Positions 18,630 through 27,225 of a stretch of 64,000 nt of DNA are shown here, one piece after another. Positions within the stretch are counted from its first letter, which is position 1, and the number at the start of each line of letters is the position of its first letter. This DNA comes from Austwickia chelonae (GTDB lineage: Bacteria > Actinomycetota > Actinomycetes > Actinomycetales > Dermatophilaceae). Location: the NCBI RefSeq assembly GCF_003391095.1, contig NZ_CP031447.1, forward strand, positions 1,984,001 through 2,048,000, given 5' to 3'. The notes beneath the pieces were generated by a model. That model did not search any database. It saw nothing but the letters and a program-made list of their open reading frames with translations, and was not told the origin of the DNA. The position numbers and the translations under genes are program-made.

Positions 18630-18651
18630 ATGAGGAAAAACATTTCCTCAT
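18630..18651 (+). promoter_or_regulatory. Inverted repeat in the leader of the FG-GAP gene
   Basis: ATGAGGAAA at 18630-18638 pairs perfectly with TTTCCTCAT at 18643-18651, leaving a 4-base loop, 38 bases upstream of the preferred start codon at 18690. It lies in the 275-bp divergent region between the SpoIID gene and the FG-GAP gene. It could be an operator or an mRNA hairpin; no partner factor is evident. Confidence 0.4.
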
Positions 18652-18689
18652 GACCCTTGTCGACCCCATGCCGTCGAAGGAGAAACGTC

Positions 18690-20204
18690 ATGAGTTCTGT
18701 CTCCCGCACCCCTCGTCGACATACCTTCAGCGTTGTCACAACAGCGCTGAGTGTGTGCCTGGTCGGCGGCTCGCTCTGCGCTGCACAAGCGGTACCCCAA
18801 CCCACCCCGAGCACATCACAGATCGCCGCCCAGGAGACGGAGACACCCCGGTTCCTCCCGGAGACGCAGCGAACCCTTCACGAAGGACGTCGGCTGACCA
18901 CCCAGCGGGCGTCCGAACAGCGGCCAGCAGCCGGTGAAGCCCTCCAACAGCTCCCCTTCGGTCAGGACTGCCCGGCAGGCACCAGCCGGAAATCGACTCT
19001 GTTCACTCACGGATTCGAGAACAACACCCTGCCCTCCCCCAGTGATTCCGATGGCTGGTCCGTCGTCACCGGTGCTGCGCGCACCGGCACCTTCTCCGCA
19101 CGCTCCGTGATCCGGGCGAACGACCCCAGCACACAGCCCACGACGCGTCCCTATTGGCAGCTGGCTCTACCGATCCTGAAAAGTGCCGGAGATCGCACCG
19201 TCGTGAAGTTCGCGATCAAGGGCGACTATCCCAGCGAAACCGCCATGATCGCGGTGAATTCCGCCTCTGGATGGGCGGTTCCCACCTCCAGCTGGGGAAC
19301 GGTATCCCTCGACGTGACCGAAGCACTCACCGCTGCTGACGCAGGGAATCTCGACATCCGCTTCGGGAACTACCCCAAGGTCAAGGCCACGGATTCCACC
19401 ATCGACATCGACGACATCGAGGTGTATTCCTGCGAGAAGGCGGCCTCGGTCCGCGGCGACTACACCGGTGACGGCATCGCCGACCTGCTCACCGTCAATG
19501 CCTCGGGCATCCTCCAGATCTGGCCCGGAACAGGTGACCTCCACTTGAGTTCACCGCTGACCGCTGGAACCGGATGGGGTCTGGTCAACTATCTGGGGTC
19601 AGCAGGCGACCTCAACGGCGACGGACGTGCCGACGTCCTCGCCCGCTTCACCAACGGCGACCTGATCGTCTACTACGGCAACGGCCAAGCCGGGTTCACC
19701 GGCAGCCAGCGAATCGGCAACGGCTGGGGCGGCATCAACAGCATCACCCCGATGGGTGACATCAACGGCGACGGCCTCCCCGATTTCCTGGCCCGTGACA
19801 CCGCAGGCAATATGCGGCGCTACTGGCTGACCAGTCTCGGAGGCACCCTCACCGGAGGAAATATCGTCGGCGTCGGGTTCAACGGGTTCACCTCGCTCTT
19901 CTCGATGGGCGATTTCGACGGCGACGGCCGTTTCGACCTCACCGGGATCCTCACCAATGGTGATATGCGCGTCTACACGACCCTGGCCACTGGCGCCCTG
20001 TGGGGAACCGGGCAGAAAATCGGCAATGGCTGGGGATTCCGCCAGGTCACCAGCCCCGGAGACCTCAACCGCGACGGGCGGCCGGACATCCTCGGGCTGG
20101 ACTCCGCAGGCAATATTCTCGGTTACCCGGTACTCGGCGGTGGCCGCTGGGGAACGACCACCCTGACCGGAACCGGTTTCGGTGCATTCCGTCTGATCGG
20201 CTGA
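18690..20204 (+). CDS. Secreted FG-GAP repeat protein
   Basis: 504-residue exported protein. The ATG at 18690 follows AAGGAG and begins MSSVSRTPRRHTFSVVTTAL, a signal peptide ending near AAQA; a start at 18657 is possible but lacks a site. The middle part (about 100-245) looks like a beta-sandwich (HGFENNTLPSPSDSDGWSVV; STIDIDDIEVYSC), perhaps a carbohydrate-binding or protease-associated jelly roll. The C-terminal 250 residues are FG-GAP/VCBS units (DYTGDGIADLLTVN, DLNGDGRADVLARF, DINGDGLPDFLARD, DFDGDGRFDLTGIL, DLNRDGRPDILGLD), closely matching the repeat domain of the divergent SpoIID protein. No protease triad is visible; function unknown. Confidence 0.85.
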   Translation: MSSVSRTPRRHTFSVVTTALSVCLVGGSLCAAQAVPQPTPSTSQIAAQETETPRFLPETQRTLHEGRRLTTQRASEQRPAAGEALQQLPFGQDCPAGTSRKSTLFTHGFENNTLPSPSDSDGWSVVTGAARTGTFSARSVIRANDPSTQPTTRPYWQLALPILKSAGDRTVVKFAIKGDYPSETAMIAVNSASGWAVPTSSWGTVSLDVTEALTAADAGNLDIRFGNYPKVKATDSTIDIDDIEVYSCEKAASVRGDYTGDGIADLLTVNASGILQIWPGTGDLHLSSPLTAGTGWGLVNYLGSAGDLNGDGRADVLARFTNGDLIVYYGNGQAGFTGSQRIGNGWGGINSITPMGDINGDGLPDFLARDTAGNMRRYWLTSLGGTLTGGNIVGVGFNGFTSLFSMGDFDGDGRFDLTGILTNGDMRVYTTLATGALWGTGQKIGNGWGFRQVTSPGDLNRDGRPDILGLDSAGNILGYPVLGGGRWGTTTLTGTGFGAFRLIG

Positions 20205-20217
20205 TCCTCCCGGAGAA

Positions 20218-20263
20218 CGCCAGCGCGGGTCCGTCCCCGATCGGGGACGGACCCGCGCTGGCG
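20218..20263. terminator. Bidirectional terminator, 23-bp perfect palindrome
   Basis: CGCCAGCGCGGGTCC at the left and its exact complement at the right form a 46-base perfect palindrome (arms 20218-20240 and 20241-20263). It sits between the convergent FG-GAP and oxidoreductase genes and would act on both strands. Confidence 0.8.
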
Positions 20264-20316
20264 CAGCCGATCTTCTCGTTACTGTTCGACGGCTGTCTGT
20301 TGCCGAATCGGCGTCC

Positions 20317-21303
20317 TCACAGCTCCACTGTCTTAGCAGTGCTCGCGGACTGCAGGACAGCCTGCGCGACCTTGACCGTGGCCAGGCCCTGAGCCATGGT
20401 GACGATGTCCGATTCCTTGCCCAGAACGGCGTCGCGGAAAGCCTCGTGCTCCAGCAGCAGGGGCTCCTTCTTCGCGAAGCCGTAGCGAATGCTGTCGCCT
20501 TCGGTGACGCCACGGAACTGGGCGACACCCTCCCACGGCGTCTCGACCGAACCGTTCGCGTGGAAGGTCAGATCAGCCGTGAGAGTGTCGACGACGAAAG
20601 CACCTCGTTCTCCGGTGATGACCGTGACCCGCTCCTTGAACGGCGTCAACCAGTTCACCAGGTGGCTGGTCACCGCGCCATCGGACAGGCGACCGGTCAC
20701 CGCGACCAGGTCCTCGTACTTGCGCCCGCTCTTGTACGCGGTGTGCGCCGCGACCTGGGTGAAGGACTGCTGTGTAACCCACGCAGTCAGATCGATATCG
20801 TGCGTGGCCAGGTCCATCACCACGCCCACGTCGGCGATCCTCGCGGGGAAAGGGCTCTGGCGACGGGTGACCACCTGGTACACCTGTCCGAGCTCGCCGT
20901 CGGCCAGGCGCTTGCGGGCCTGCTGCAAAGCCGGGTTGAACCGCTCGATGTGACCGACCGCGCCGACCAGACCGGCCTTCTCGAAGGCTGCCGTCAACCG
21001 TTCGGCGGCCGGGGTGTCCTGAGCCAGGGGCTTCTCGACCATCGCGTGGACGCCAGCTGCAGCCAGCTTGGTGCCGATCTCCTCGTGAAGCGCAGTAGGC
21101 ACAGCAACCATGCAGTAGTCGATGCCCTGCTCGATGAGCTCCTCGACGCTGGAGAGCACCGGACGCCCCTTGGCCACGCCGTGGGGGTCGCCATGAGCGT
21201 CCGCCACCGCGACCAGATCGACACCTTCCAGCCCAGCGAGCACCCGGCCGTGGTGACGGCCCATCATGCCCAGCCCGATCAGACCTGCGCGCAGGTTCGC
21301 CAT
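20317..21303 (-). CDS. Gfo/Idh/MocA oxidoreductase, WlbA/WbpB-like nucleotide-sugar 3-dehydrogenase
   Basis: NAD(P)-dependent dehydrogenase, 328 residues from the ATG at 21303. Rossmann motif AGLIGLGMMGRHHGRVL, the family EKP signature in HAMVEKPLAQD, and the catalytic region MDLATHDIDLTAW. The ATG overlaps the stop of the aminotransferase gene by one base (TGATG). With an aminotransferase and a UDP-sugar 6-dehydrogenase next door, the likely reaction is oxidation of C3 of UDP-GlcNAc uronic acid, as in the WbpA-WbpB-WbpE route (inference from context). Other Gfo/Idh substrates cannot be excluded. Confidence 0.82.
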   Translation of the reverse strand: MANLRAGLIGLGMMGRHHGRVLAGLEGVDLVAVADAHGDPHGVAKGRPVLSSVEELIEQGIDYCMVAVPTALHEEIGTKLAAAGVHAMVEKPLAQDTPAAERLTAAFEKAGLVGAVGHIERFNPALQQARKRLADGELGQVYQVVTRRQSPFPARIADVGVVMDLATHDIDLTAWVTQQSFTQVAAHTAYKSGRKYEDLVAVTGRLSDGAVTSHLVNWLTPFKERVTVITGERGAFVVDTLTADLTFHANGSVETPWEGVAQFRGVTEGDSIRYGFAKKEPLLLEHEAFRDAVLGKESDIVTMAQGLATVKVAQAVLQSASTAKTVEL

Positions 21304-22391
21304 CACGCACCTGCCTTCGCGAGAGTGTTGACGGCGGAGACGATGCGCTCCAGATCACTCTGGGACAAGCTCGGGTGAACCGGCAGTGACAGGCACTCCT
21401 GAGCGGCCAGCTCGGTCTCGGGCAGGTCGACCTCGACCTGGAAGGGCGTCAACCGGTGGTTGGGCACGGGGTAGAACATCCCCGAACCGATGTTGAACTC
21501 CTCGCGCAGCGCCTTGGCCAGGCCGTCACGGTCCTGGGCGACACGCACGGTGTACTGGTGGTACACGTGCACCGCACCTTCCGCGACCGGAGGCGGGGTG
21601 ACGCCTTCGAGGTGGGCCGACAGGAAGGCAGCGTTCTCCTGACGTTTGGCCGTCCAGGCGTCGACCTTGGTCAGCTGCACGCGGCCGATGGCAGCGTGGA
21701 TGTCGGTCATCCGGTTGTTCAGGCCGACGACCTCGTTGTGGTACTGCATCTCCATGCCCTGGTTGCGGTACAGCTTCACCAGGCGGGCGAACTCGTCGTC
21801 CGCACAGGAGACCATGCCGCCTTCACCGGAGGTCATGTTCTTCGTGGGGTAGAGGGAGAACATCGCGAAAGTACCGAAGGCGCCCACCGGGGTGCCGTTC
21901 AGGCTCGCGCCATGGGCCTGGGCTGCATCCTCGAAGAGTTTGATGCCCTTGTCGGCGCAGACCTTGGCCAGCTCCGGCATGTTCGCCGGGTGCCCGTACA
22001 GGTGAACGGGGAGGACACCGACGGTCTTGTCGGTGACGGCAGCGGCGACAGCCTTCGGGTCCAGGCAGAAGGTGTCCCGTTCGATGTCGACGAACACCGG
22101 GGTCGCCCCCGTGAGCGCGACCGAGTTCGCGGTGGCCGCGAAGGTGAAGGAGGGAACGATGACCTCGGTCCCCGGCCCGACGCCTGCGGAAAGCAGACCC
22201 AGGTGGAGACCGGAGGTACCGGAGTTCACGGCCACACACGGCCGGTCGAGGCGGAAGTGCGCCGAGAACTCCCCTTCGAAGGCTTTGACCTCCGGACCCT
22301 GCGCCAGCATGCCGCTGCGCATGACGCGGGTCACGGCCTCGATCTCCTCCTCGCCTATCAGTGGCTTCGCGGGTGGGATGAAGTCATTCAT
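21303..22391 (-). CDS. DegT/DnrJ/EryC1/StrS aminotransferase, WbpE-like
   Basis: PLP-dependent nucleotide-sugar aminotransferase, 362 residues. PLP-lysine K184 in SLYPTKNMTSGEGG, phosphate-binding NSGTSGLHLGLL, the DAAQAHGA aspartate motif and MTDIHAAIGRVQL are all present. Expected role: transamination of the 3-keto sugar made by the neighbouring dehydrogenase, giving a UDP-3-amino-3-deoxy-GlcNAc uronic acid. Translationally coupled to the downstream Gfo/Idh gene; 344 bases separate it from the upstream UDP-sugar dehydrogenase. Confidence 0.88.
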   Translation of the reverse strand: MNDFIPPAKPLIGEEEIEAVTRVMRSGMLAQGPEVKAFEGEFSAHFRLDRPCVAVNSGTSGLHLGLLSAGVGPGTEVIVPSFTFAATANSVALTGATPVFVDIERDTFCLDPKAVAAAVTDKTVGVLPVHLYGHPANMPELAKVCADKGIKLFEDAAQAHGASLNGTPVGAFGTFAMFSLYPTKNMTSGEGGMVSCADDEFARLVKLYRNQGMEMQYHNEVVGLNNRMTDIHAAIGRVQLTKVDAWTAKRQENAAFLSAHLEGVTPPPVAEGAVHVYHQYTVRVAQDRDGLAKALREEFNIGSGMFYPVPNHRLTPFQVEVDLPETELAAQECLSLPVHPSLSQSDLERIVSAVNTLAKAGA

Positions 22392-22735
22392 GTCGGCAGG
22401 TGCCCCTTTCGGCGATCGACGCGTCGAGCTCGGCAGGGGGACTGAACCGCCACCGAAGGCTCAAGCCCGGAGCCGCCGAGACCAGCGTTCCGGACGGTGT
22501 CGCGCATCTGCGCGCGGCGTTCCATGCCGACTCTATCGAAAGCGGACCGGCTTGACGGAACCGGCCATGGCCATGGCTTCCGCAGGCCCGTCGGCCATCG
22601 GCCCGGTTCGGGGCGGAGCTCCCTCGGTGTCTGGGCATGCCGAAGGTGCGGGGATATCCGCAGGACAGCCGGATATCCCCGCACCTTCGGGGAATTCATC
22701 GTGCGAGATTTCCTCGCCTCGACGAGGGGACCCGG
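22392..22735. other. Intergenic region within the sugar-nucleotide cluster
   Basis: 344 bases between the UDP-sugar dehydrogenase and aminotransferase genes. The only structure I see is the long hairpin at 22640-22690. Short frames here have no ribosome-binding site or family resemblance. It probably also holds a promoter for the aminotransferase-dehydrogenase pair. Confidence 0.5.
22640..22690 (-). terminator. Long hairpin downstream of the UDP-sugar dehydrogenase gene
   Basis: Perfect 21-bp inverted repeat (arms 22640-22660 and 22670-22690, left arm starting CCGAAGGTGCGGGG) with a 9-base loop, 45 bases past the stop codon. No U-tract follows on the minus strand, so termination is plausible but unproven; it would separate this gene from the downstream aminotransferase pair. 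Confidence 0.6.
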
Positions 22736-24025
22736 TCAGCCCTTGCCGACGACCAGGAAAGTGGTCCCTGCGAAACGTGCCGGGTCCAAGGCCCGACGCC
22801 CGTCGACGACAACCTGAACGCCGGGAAGGTCCTCGGAACCGTACCCGCGATAGACAGCGTGGTCGGCCTGCAGGACGGCTACGTCGACGCTCTCCCCCTC
22901 CTGCCAAGGGGTGAAGCCGAGCGCGGTGAGTTCTTCGGCCGAGAACATCGGGTCGTGTACCAGGACCTGCGCTCCACGAGAGCGGAGGGCTTCGACGGTC
23001 GGGAAGATCCCGGAGAAGGCGGTTTCCTTGACTCCTCCCCGATAGGACGCGCCCAGAACCAGGACCCGCGCTCCGGCAAGATCGCCATAGGCCGCCGCAG
23101 CTAGTCCGACGGTGTAGTCGGGCATCTGCACATTGGCCTCGCGGGCGGCTCGCACCACGGTGGCCGACGGGTCGGTGTGCAGATAAAGCCGTGGGTAGAT
23201 CGGGATGCAGTGTCCGCCCACCGCGATACCCGGACGATGGATGTGGCTGTACGGCTGGGAGTTAGAGGCCTCGATCACCTGGTAGATGTCGATGCCCCGG
23301 CTGGCGGCGAACCTGCCGAACTGATTCGCCAAGCCGATGTTGACATCGCGATAGGTGGTCTCGGCGAGCTTGGCCATTTCTGCGGCCTCAGCCGTTCCCA
23401 GGCCCCAGACGCCGTTGCCCCGCTCCAGATCGGGACGCTCGTCGAAATCGAGCACCTCTTCGTAGAAGGCGGTGGCCTGTGCCTCACCCAGCGAGGAGAG
23501 CCCACCCACCAGCTTGGGGTACTTGCGCAGATCGGCGAAGACCCGACCGGTGAGAACCCGTTCCGGGGAGAAGACCAGGTGGAAGTCCGTTCCTTCGACC
23601 AGCCCGGACTCCGCCTCGAGCAGAGGCTTCCAACGGTCACGGGTGGTCCCCACGGGCAAGGTGGTCTCGTAGGCCACCAAGGTGCCCGGCTTCAGACCAC
23701 GGCCGATGTCTTTCGTCGCCGATTCCATCGCACGGAAGTCGGGGACTCCGTCACCGTCGACGAAGAGCGGGACCACTACGACGACCGCTTCGCTCTGCGC
23801 CACTGCATCGGCGGTGTCGGTGGAGGCACGCAGGCGACCTGAGGGCACCAACTCGGCCAGGTACTCGCCGAGATGAGCTTCACCAGGGAAAGGCTCACGA
23901 CCCTCGTTGACCGTCCGGACCAGGTCGGCGTTGACATCGGCGCCGATCACGTCATGCCCCTTCGAGGCAAACTGTGCGGCCAGGGGAAGACCGATCTTGC
24001 CCAAGCCGACGACGGTGATCTTCAC
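22736..24025 (-). CDS. Nucleotide-sugar (UDP-GlcNAc/ManNAc type) 6-dehydrogenase
   Basis: UDP-glucose/GDP-mannose dehydrogenase family enzyme, 429 residues from the GTG at 24025, which has GAGGAAAG upstream. N-terminal NAD domain VKITVVGLGKIGLPLAAQFA; central domain with VGTAEAAEMAKLAETTYRDVN-type helix; catalytic cysteine C273 in AVGGHCIPIYP; C-terminal UDP-binding domain with VLVLGASYRGGVKE. The GGHCIPIYP form is usual for enzymes acting on UDP-GlcNAc or UDP-ManNAc. It would supply the uronic acid for the two downstream enzymes. Exact substrate is inferred. Confidence 0.85.
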   Translation of the reverse strand: MKITVVGLGKIGLPLAAQFASKGHDVIGADVNADLVRTVNEGREPFPGEAHLGEYLAELVPSGRLRASTDTADAVAQSEAVVVVVPLFVDGDGVPDFRAMESATKDIGRGLKPGTLVAYETTLPVGTTRDRWKPLLEAESGLVEGTDFHLVFSPERVLTGRVFADLRKYPKLVGGLSSLGEAQATAFYEEVLDFDERPDLERGNGVWGLGTAEAAEMAKLAETTYRDVNIGLANQFGRFAASRGIDIYQVIEASNSQPYSHIHRPGIAVGGHCIPIYPRLYLHTDPSATVVRAAREANVQMPDYTVGLAAAAYGDLAGARVLVLGASYRGGVKETAFSGIFPTVEALRSRGAQVLVHDPMFSAEELTALGFTPWQEGESVDVAVLQADHAVYRGYGSEDLPGVQVVVDGRRALDPARFAGTTFLVVGKG

Positions 24026-24205
24026 AGTACTTTCCTCGTTCTTCCGATCGAGGGGCGCGGCGATCGCACCCCGTCTCCGCGGCAAGCCGCGCCTATCGGC
24101 GCCTGCTTCCTCGGCGATCTTAGAGGTTCCCCAGGGTGTCCCCGGACTCAGCTCCCACCGCGTCCTCGCCGCTGTCCCCGTCGGAAGGACGAATCGCCGA
24201 ACGGC

Positions 24206-25522
24206 TCAGATCTGTACGTCGGTCGCCGGGTGGAATTCCCGCAGTACCCCGGTCAGAGCGTCCACCACCCGCGGGTCGTACTCGTACCCCAGGCCCAGGT
24301 AAATCCGTTCCAGCCCGACCCGGCACTCTTCGACCCGAGTAAGGTCGAGCCGCCCTCCATAGTCGTCAAAAGCATTCGCAACTTTGATGATCCGTGCTTC
24401 CAACGGCGTATCGTGCTGCCCCGACATGACGCGGTGATAGGGAACGGCCTGATGCCGGACGAACTCCGCCAAAGGCATCGGTGGTCCACCCCGTCGCAGT
24501 ACTTCCGCACCGTCGTCGGCGATGCGCTGCTGGTCGTTCGTGGCCGCCTGAACGGTGGCACCGCGGGGCAGCGGCCTGCGCAGGCCCAACTGCCCGACGT
24601 CGTGCACCAGCGCGGCTTCGGTCAACAGTTCGACGTCATGCTCGGGCAGCCGCATCTTTCGGCCGATGGCCCGGGACAATTCACTGACTCTGGCACCGTG
24701 CCCGGCCGCTACGAATCCCAGTTCCTCCGGCATACGGGACAGGGCCTGAACCGACTGGGAATAGGTCTCCTGGACCTGCACATATCGGCTGACCCCGAAA
24801 TCGGTCATCGCCAGCAAGGCCAGCACCAGCGGGATCCCGATGAGTCCGCATACCGAGACGGTCAGCGCCACGAGAGCCCCGGTCGCGGTCAGCGCCGCTC
24901 CCATGGGCACCGCCGATCGCATCTCGGCGGAAACGAACCTGCGCCAGCTCACCCCCGCACCGTCGATCGAGCGCCCGGCCGATCGCAGTGGCGCCTCGAA
25001 GACACCGGTGAGCGCTCCGATGACCACCAGCACGGAAGCGAGCAACCACCCCGGCCAGGTGTAACTGGCGATCTCCAGGGTCCGCCCCCCGAAGATCGGC
25101 ATCTCTCTGGCGACAGTCGCCGCCAAGGCAACAGAGAACAACCGGGTCGCCCCGTCGAAAGCGGTCGCGCTGTCGCCCAGGGACGCGCATCCGCGCCACG
25201 CCCGGACGAGAAGACCGAGGAGCTGCCCAGCTGCCACCGTGATGAGGACTTCTGCGCTGGAACACAGGAAGAGCTCATCCGGCAACCTGGTGGTCACGGC
25301 CAAGGCCATCCCGGCTGCGGCAGATGTCGCCGAGGTCGGCAGACGCCCCGGGATCTCCAGTCGAAACTGTTCTGCGATCACGATGACCACCAGGAAAGTC
25401 AGCAGAACCGGAGCCCCACCCGACTCGATCCCCCGAAAGACGTTCCCCGGCATCAGGACACATAGAATCACCACAGCCGCCACGAAGAAGGCGACGATCG
25501 ACCGGATCCGACGAGCACTCAC
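24206..25522 (-). CDS. Membrane protein with degenerate HD domain
   Basis: 438 residues; the N-terminal half is hydrophobic with about six to seven membrane segments (between residues 8 and 245), the C-terminal half an HD-type helical domain. The HD pair is present (EAALVHDVGQLGL) and an upstream His in GHGARVSELSRAIG, but the HHE...DGxGYP part of HD-GYP enzymes is reduced to FVRHQAVPYHRV and the GYP triplet is missing. Its GTG start overlaps the stop of the upstream HD-GYP gene (GTGA). Probably a partner or paralogue of that protein; cyclic-di-GMP hydrolysis is doubtful. Confidence 0.75.
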   Translation of the reverse strand: MSARRIRSIVAFFVAAVVILCVLMPGNVFRGIESGGAPVLLTFLVVIVIAEQFRLEIPGRLPTSATSAAAGMALAVTTRLPDELFLCSSAEVLITVAAGQLLGLLVRAWRGCASLGDSATAFDGATRLFSVALAATVAREMPIFGGRTLEIASYTWPGWLLASVLVVIGALTGVFEAPLRSAGRSIDGAGVSWRRFVSAEMRSAVPMGAALTATGALVALTVSVCGLIGIPLVLALLAMTDFGVSRYVQVQETYSQSVQALSRMPEELGFVAAGHGARVSELSRAIGRKMRLPEHDVELLTEAALVHDVGQLGLRRPLPRGATVQAATNDQQRIADDGAEVLRRGGPPMPLAEFVRHQAVPYHRVMSGQHDTPLEARIIKVANAFDDYGGRLDLTRVEECRVGLERIYLGLGYEYDPRVVDALTGVLREFHPATDVQI

Positions 25523-27189
25523 CGGAAACGCTCCCCATGCCGTGGTGCCACGGTGAATGCACCCTCAGATCGGTTTAACACGCCCGAGTTCTGCGCAGCA
25601 GCTGGGCGGACCGCACCTCGCCGTCGACTCGCCGCCCCCGGCAGTTCCACCTGATCCGTGCCCGGCATGGTCGGCGGCTCCCCATCTCGCTGCACCGCTG
25701 CTGCGGTGGGAGCCATGCTGTTCGCACCCATGACCGGAGAAAGCCCGTCCGCCCTCCTCACCAGCTGAATTCGCTCGTCCGCGTTCTCATCAGGGCCGGA
25801 AACGGAATCGACCAGCTCGTCCGCGATGACATCAGACATGGCCGGCAAGGTGTGCTGATCCCACAGCCAGGCCCCTTCGTCAGCTGGATCGACACAGGGC
25901 GACCAGCTACGGCCCCGCATCACCTGCGCGAGCACCTCGATGATCTCCGGATCCAGGTGTGTTCCGGCAGACAGCCTGAGCTCGGCGATCGCATCAGCTG
26001 CACCGACCGCTTCCCTGACACCTTTCGTGGTGGTCAGAGCGTCGAAGGCGTCCGCAACAGCCAGTATTCGCGCGAGCAGCGGGATCTGCATGCCTCGCAG
26101 GCCGTCCGGATAGCCACGGCCGTCCATCCGTTCGTGATGAGCTCGAATGATCGGTGCGGCCTCGGCGAGGAAATCGATCTGCCGGACGATCTCAGCAGCT
26201 GTCACCGGGTGGGGGATCAACGCCCGCACGTTGGTGTACGGGCCAGAGCCACCACGTCTGGTGTCTGTCGCACAGAGCACACCTTTCATGCCCAGGTCAT
26301 GCAATTTCGCTGCATGAGTAAGCACCTGACGTTCGTTCTCTCCCAACGCGAGATGGGCTGCGATCAGCTGACAGACACGGTCCACCCTGCGGGCGTGCGC
26401 AGCCAGCCGTCCGTCGTGGCTGTCGGCGGAGGTCGTGAGCAAGGTCAGGATCCGGGCGTGGGCGCGCACCTCGTCGCCGTATTGCACGTACACGAAACGC
26501 ACGATGGCCAGGGGTGCTGCCATGAGGAGGGCACTCAACGGACCGACACCGGCTGCGCCCCAGAGCAAGACGAAGACAAAGGCGATGATCCCGTAACCGA
26601 GGTAGAGAGGAACCAACTCCCGCACGCTGCCCAGCAGCATCGACCGCAGGGACCCCCCGGTGATGGCCACCATGCCGCCCAGCACGAGAACGTTCAGCAG
26701 ACACATCACGAGATCTGCGATGAAGAGCGGTAGGGCCACCTGCCACCCCAGGAGTTCTGGGGCCATGCCAGGCGCAAGATCGTGGATCCCGCCTGCTGCC
26801 AGGTAGGCGATACCGCCGGCCAGTGACATCAGGCCCATCATCAGGCCGTTGAAAGCCGAGACGATGGACAAGCCATAGGTCCGGTCCGCGAAGGCGGTGA
26901 CGACGCCAAGGATCCCTGCCGCGATCGGCCCGTAAAGAACCAGGCAGGCCAACAGGATCGCGGTGGTGAAGGAGTTGGCCGCCGCCCCTGTGGGAGTGTC
27001 CCGGGTGAGTGCGCTGATCAAGGCCATCAGTGCAAGGACGAGGATCCCGGGCAGTTCCTCGAGACGAACCGCACCTCTGGTGCCGATGTACAAGGCCAGC
27101 GCGCACCAGGTCAATGCCAGGAGGAGAACATACGCAAAAGGCCCCCGCGACGAACGCGGGGACCTCCCAGTGGGGGCGGGTTCTGACAC
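25519..27189 (-). CDS. Membrane HD-GYP-domain protein
   Basis: 556 residues: eight or so N-terminal hydrophobic segments (20-240), a cytoplasmic HD-GYP domain (about 255-420), and a low-complexity C-terminal tail. Conserved residues: HAARRVDRV-type first His (LAAHARRVD), HD in AAKLHDLGMKGV (the usual HDxGK lysine is Met), HPVTAAEIV, and HHERMDGRGYPDGL with the GYP triplet, then RILAVADAFDALTT. Predicted cyclic-di-GMP phosphodiesterase or sensor. The GTG start at 27189 has GGGAGG 6 bases upstream. An intrinsic terminator-like hairpin lies within its first codons, behind a Trp-rich leader peptide, suggesting attenuation control. Confidence 0.8.
   Translation of the reverse strand: MSEPAPTGRSPRSSRGPFAYVLLLALTWCALALYIGTRGAVRLEELPGILVLALMALISALTRDTPTGAAANSFTTAILLACLVLYGPIAAGILGVVTAFADRTYGLSIVSAFNGLMMGLMSLAGGIAYLAAGGIHDLAPGMAPELLGWQVALPLFIADLVMCLLNVLVLGGMVAITGGSLRSMLLGSVRELVPLYLGYGIIAFVFVLLWGAAGVGPLSALLMAAPLAIVRFVYVQYGDEVRAHARILTLLTTSADSHDGRLAAHARRVDRVCQLIAAHLALGENERQVLTHAAKLHDLGMKGVLCATDTRRGGSGPYTNVRALIPHPVTAAEIVRQIDFLAEAAPIIRAHHERMDGRGYPDGLRGMQIPLLARILAVADAFDALTTTKGVREAVGAADAIAELRLSAGTHLDPEIIEVLAQVMRGRSWSPCVDPADEGAWLWDQHTLPAMSDVIADELVDSVSGPDENADERIQLVRRADGLSPVMGANSMAPTAAAVQRDGEPPTMPGTDQVELPGAASRRRGAVRPAAAQNSGVLNRSEGAFTVAPRHGERFR
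27136..27164 (-). terminator. Intrinsic terminator of a candidate tryptophan attenuator
   Basis: On the minus strand GGTCCCCGCG (27164-27155) pairs with CGCGGGGGCC (27149-27140) around a TTCGT loop, directly followed by TTTT. It lies about 60 bases after the stop codon of the Trp-rich leader peptide and inside the first 18 codons of the HD-GYP frame as started at 27189. The octamer GGGAGGTC occurs twice just upstream (in the ribosome-binding site and at the foot of this stem), offering alternative pairing with GACCCCC of the leader coding region. Confidence 0.65.
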
Positions 27190-27225
27190 GAACGACCTCC
27201 CTGGGGCGTATTTCGATCGGTTACA

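Noticed and set aside
22388-22699. Frame in the intergenic part of the sugar cluster
   Set aside because: Runs through the 21-bp hairpin; Arg/Pro-rich and without an initiation site.
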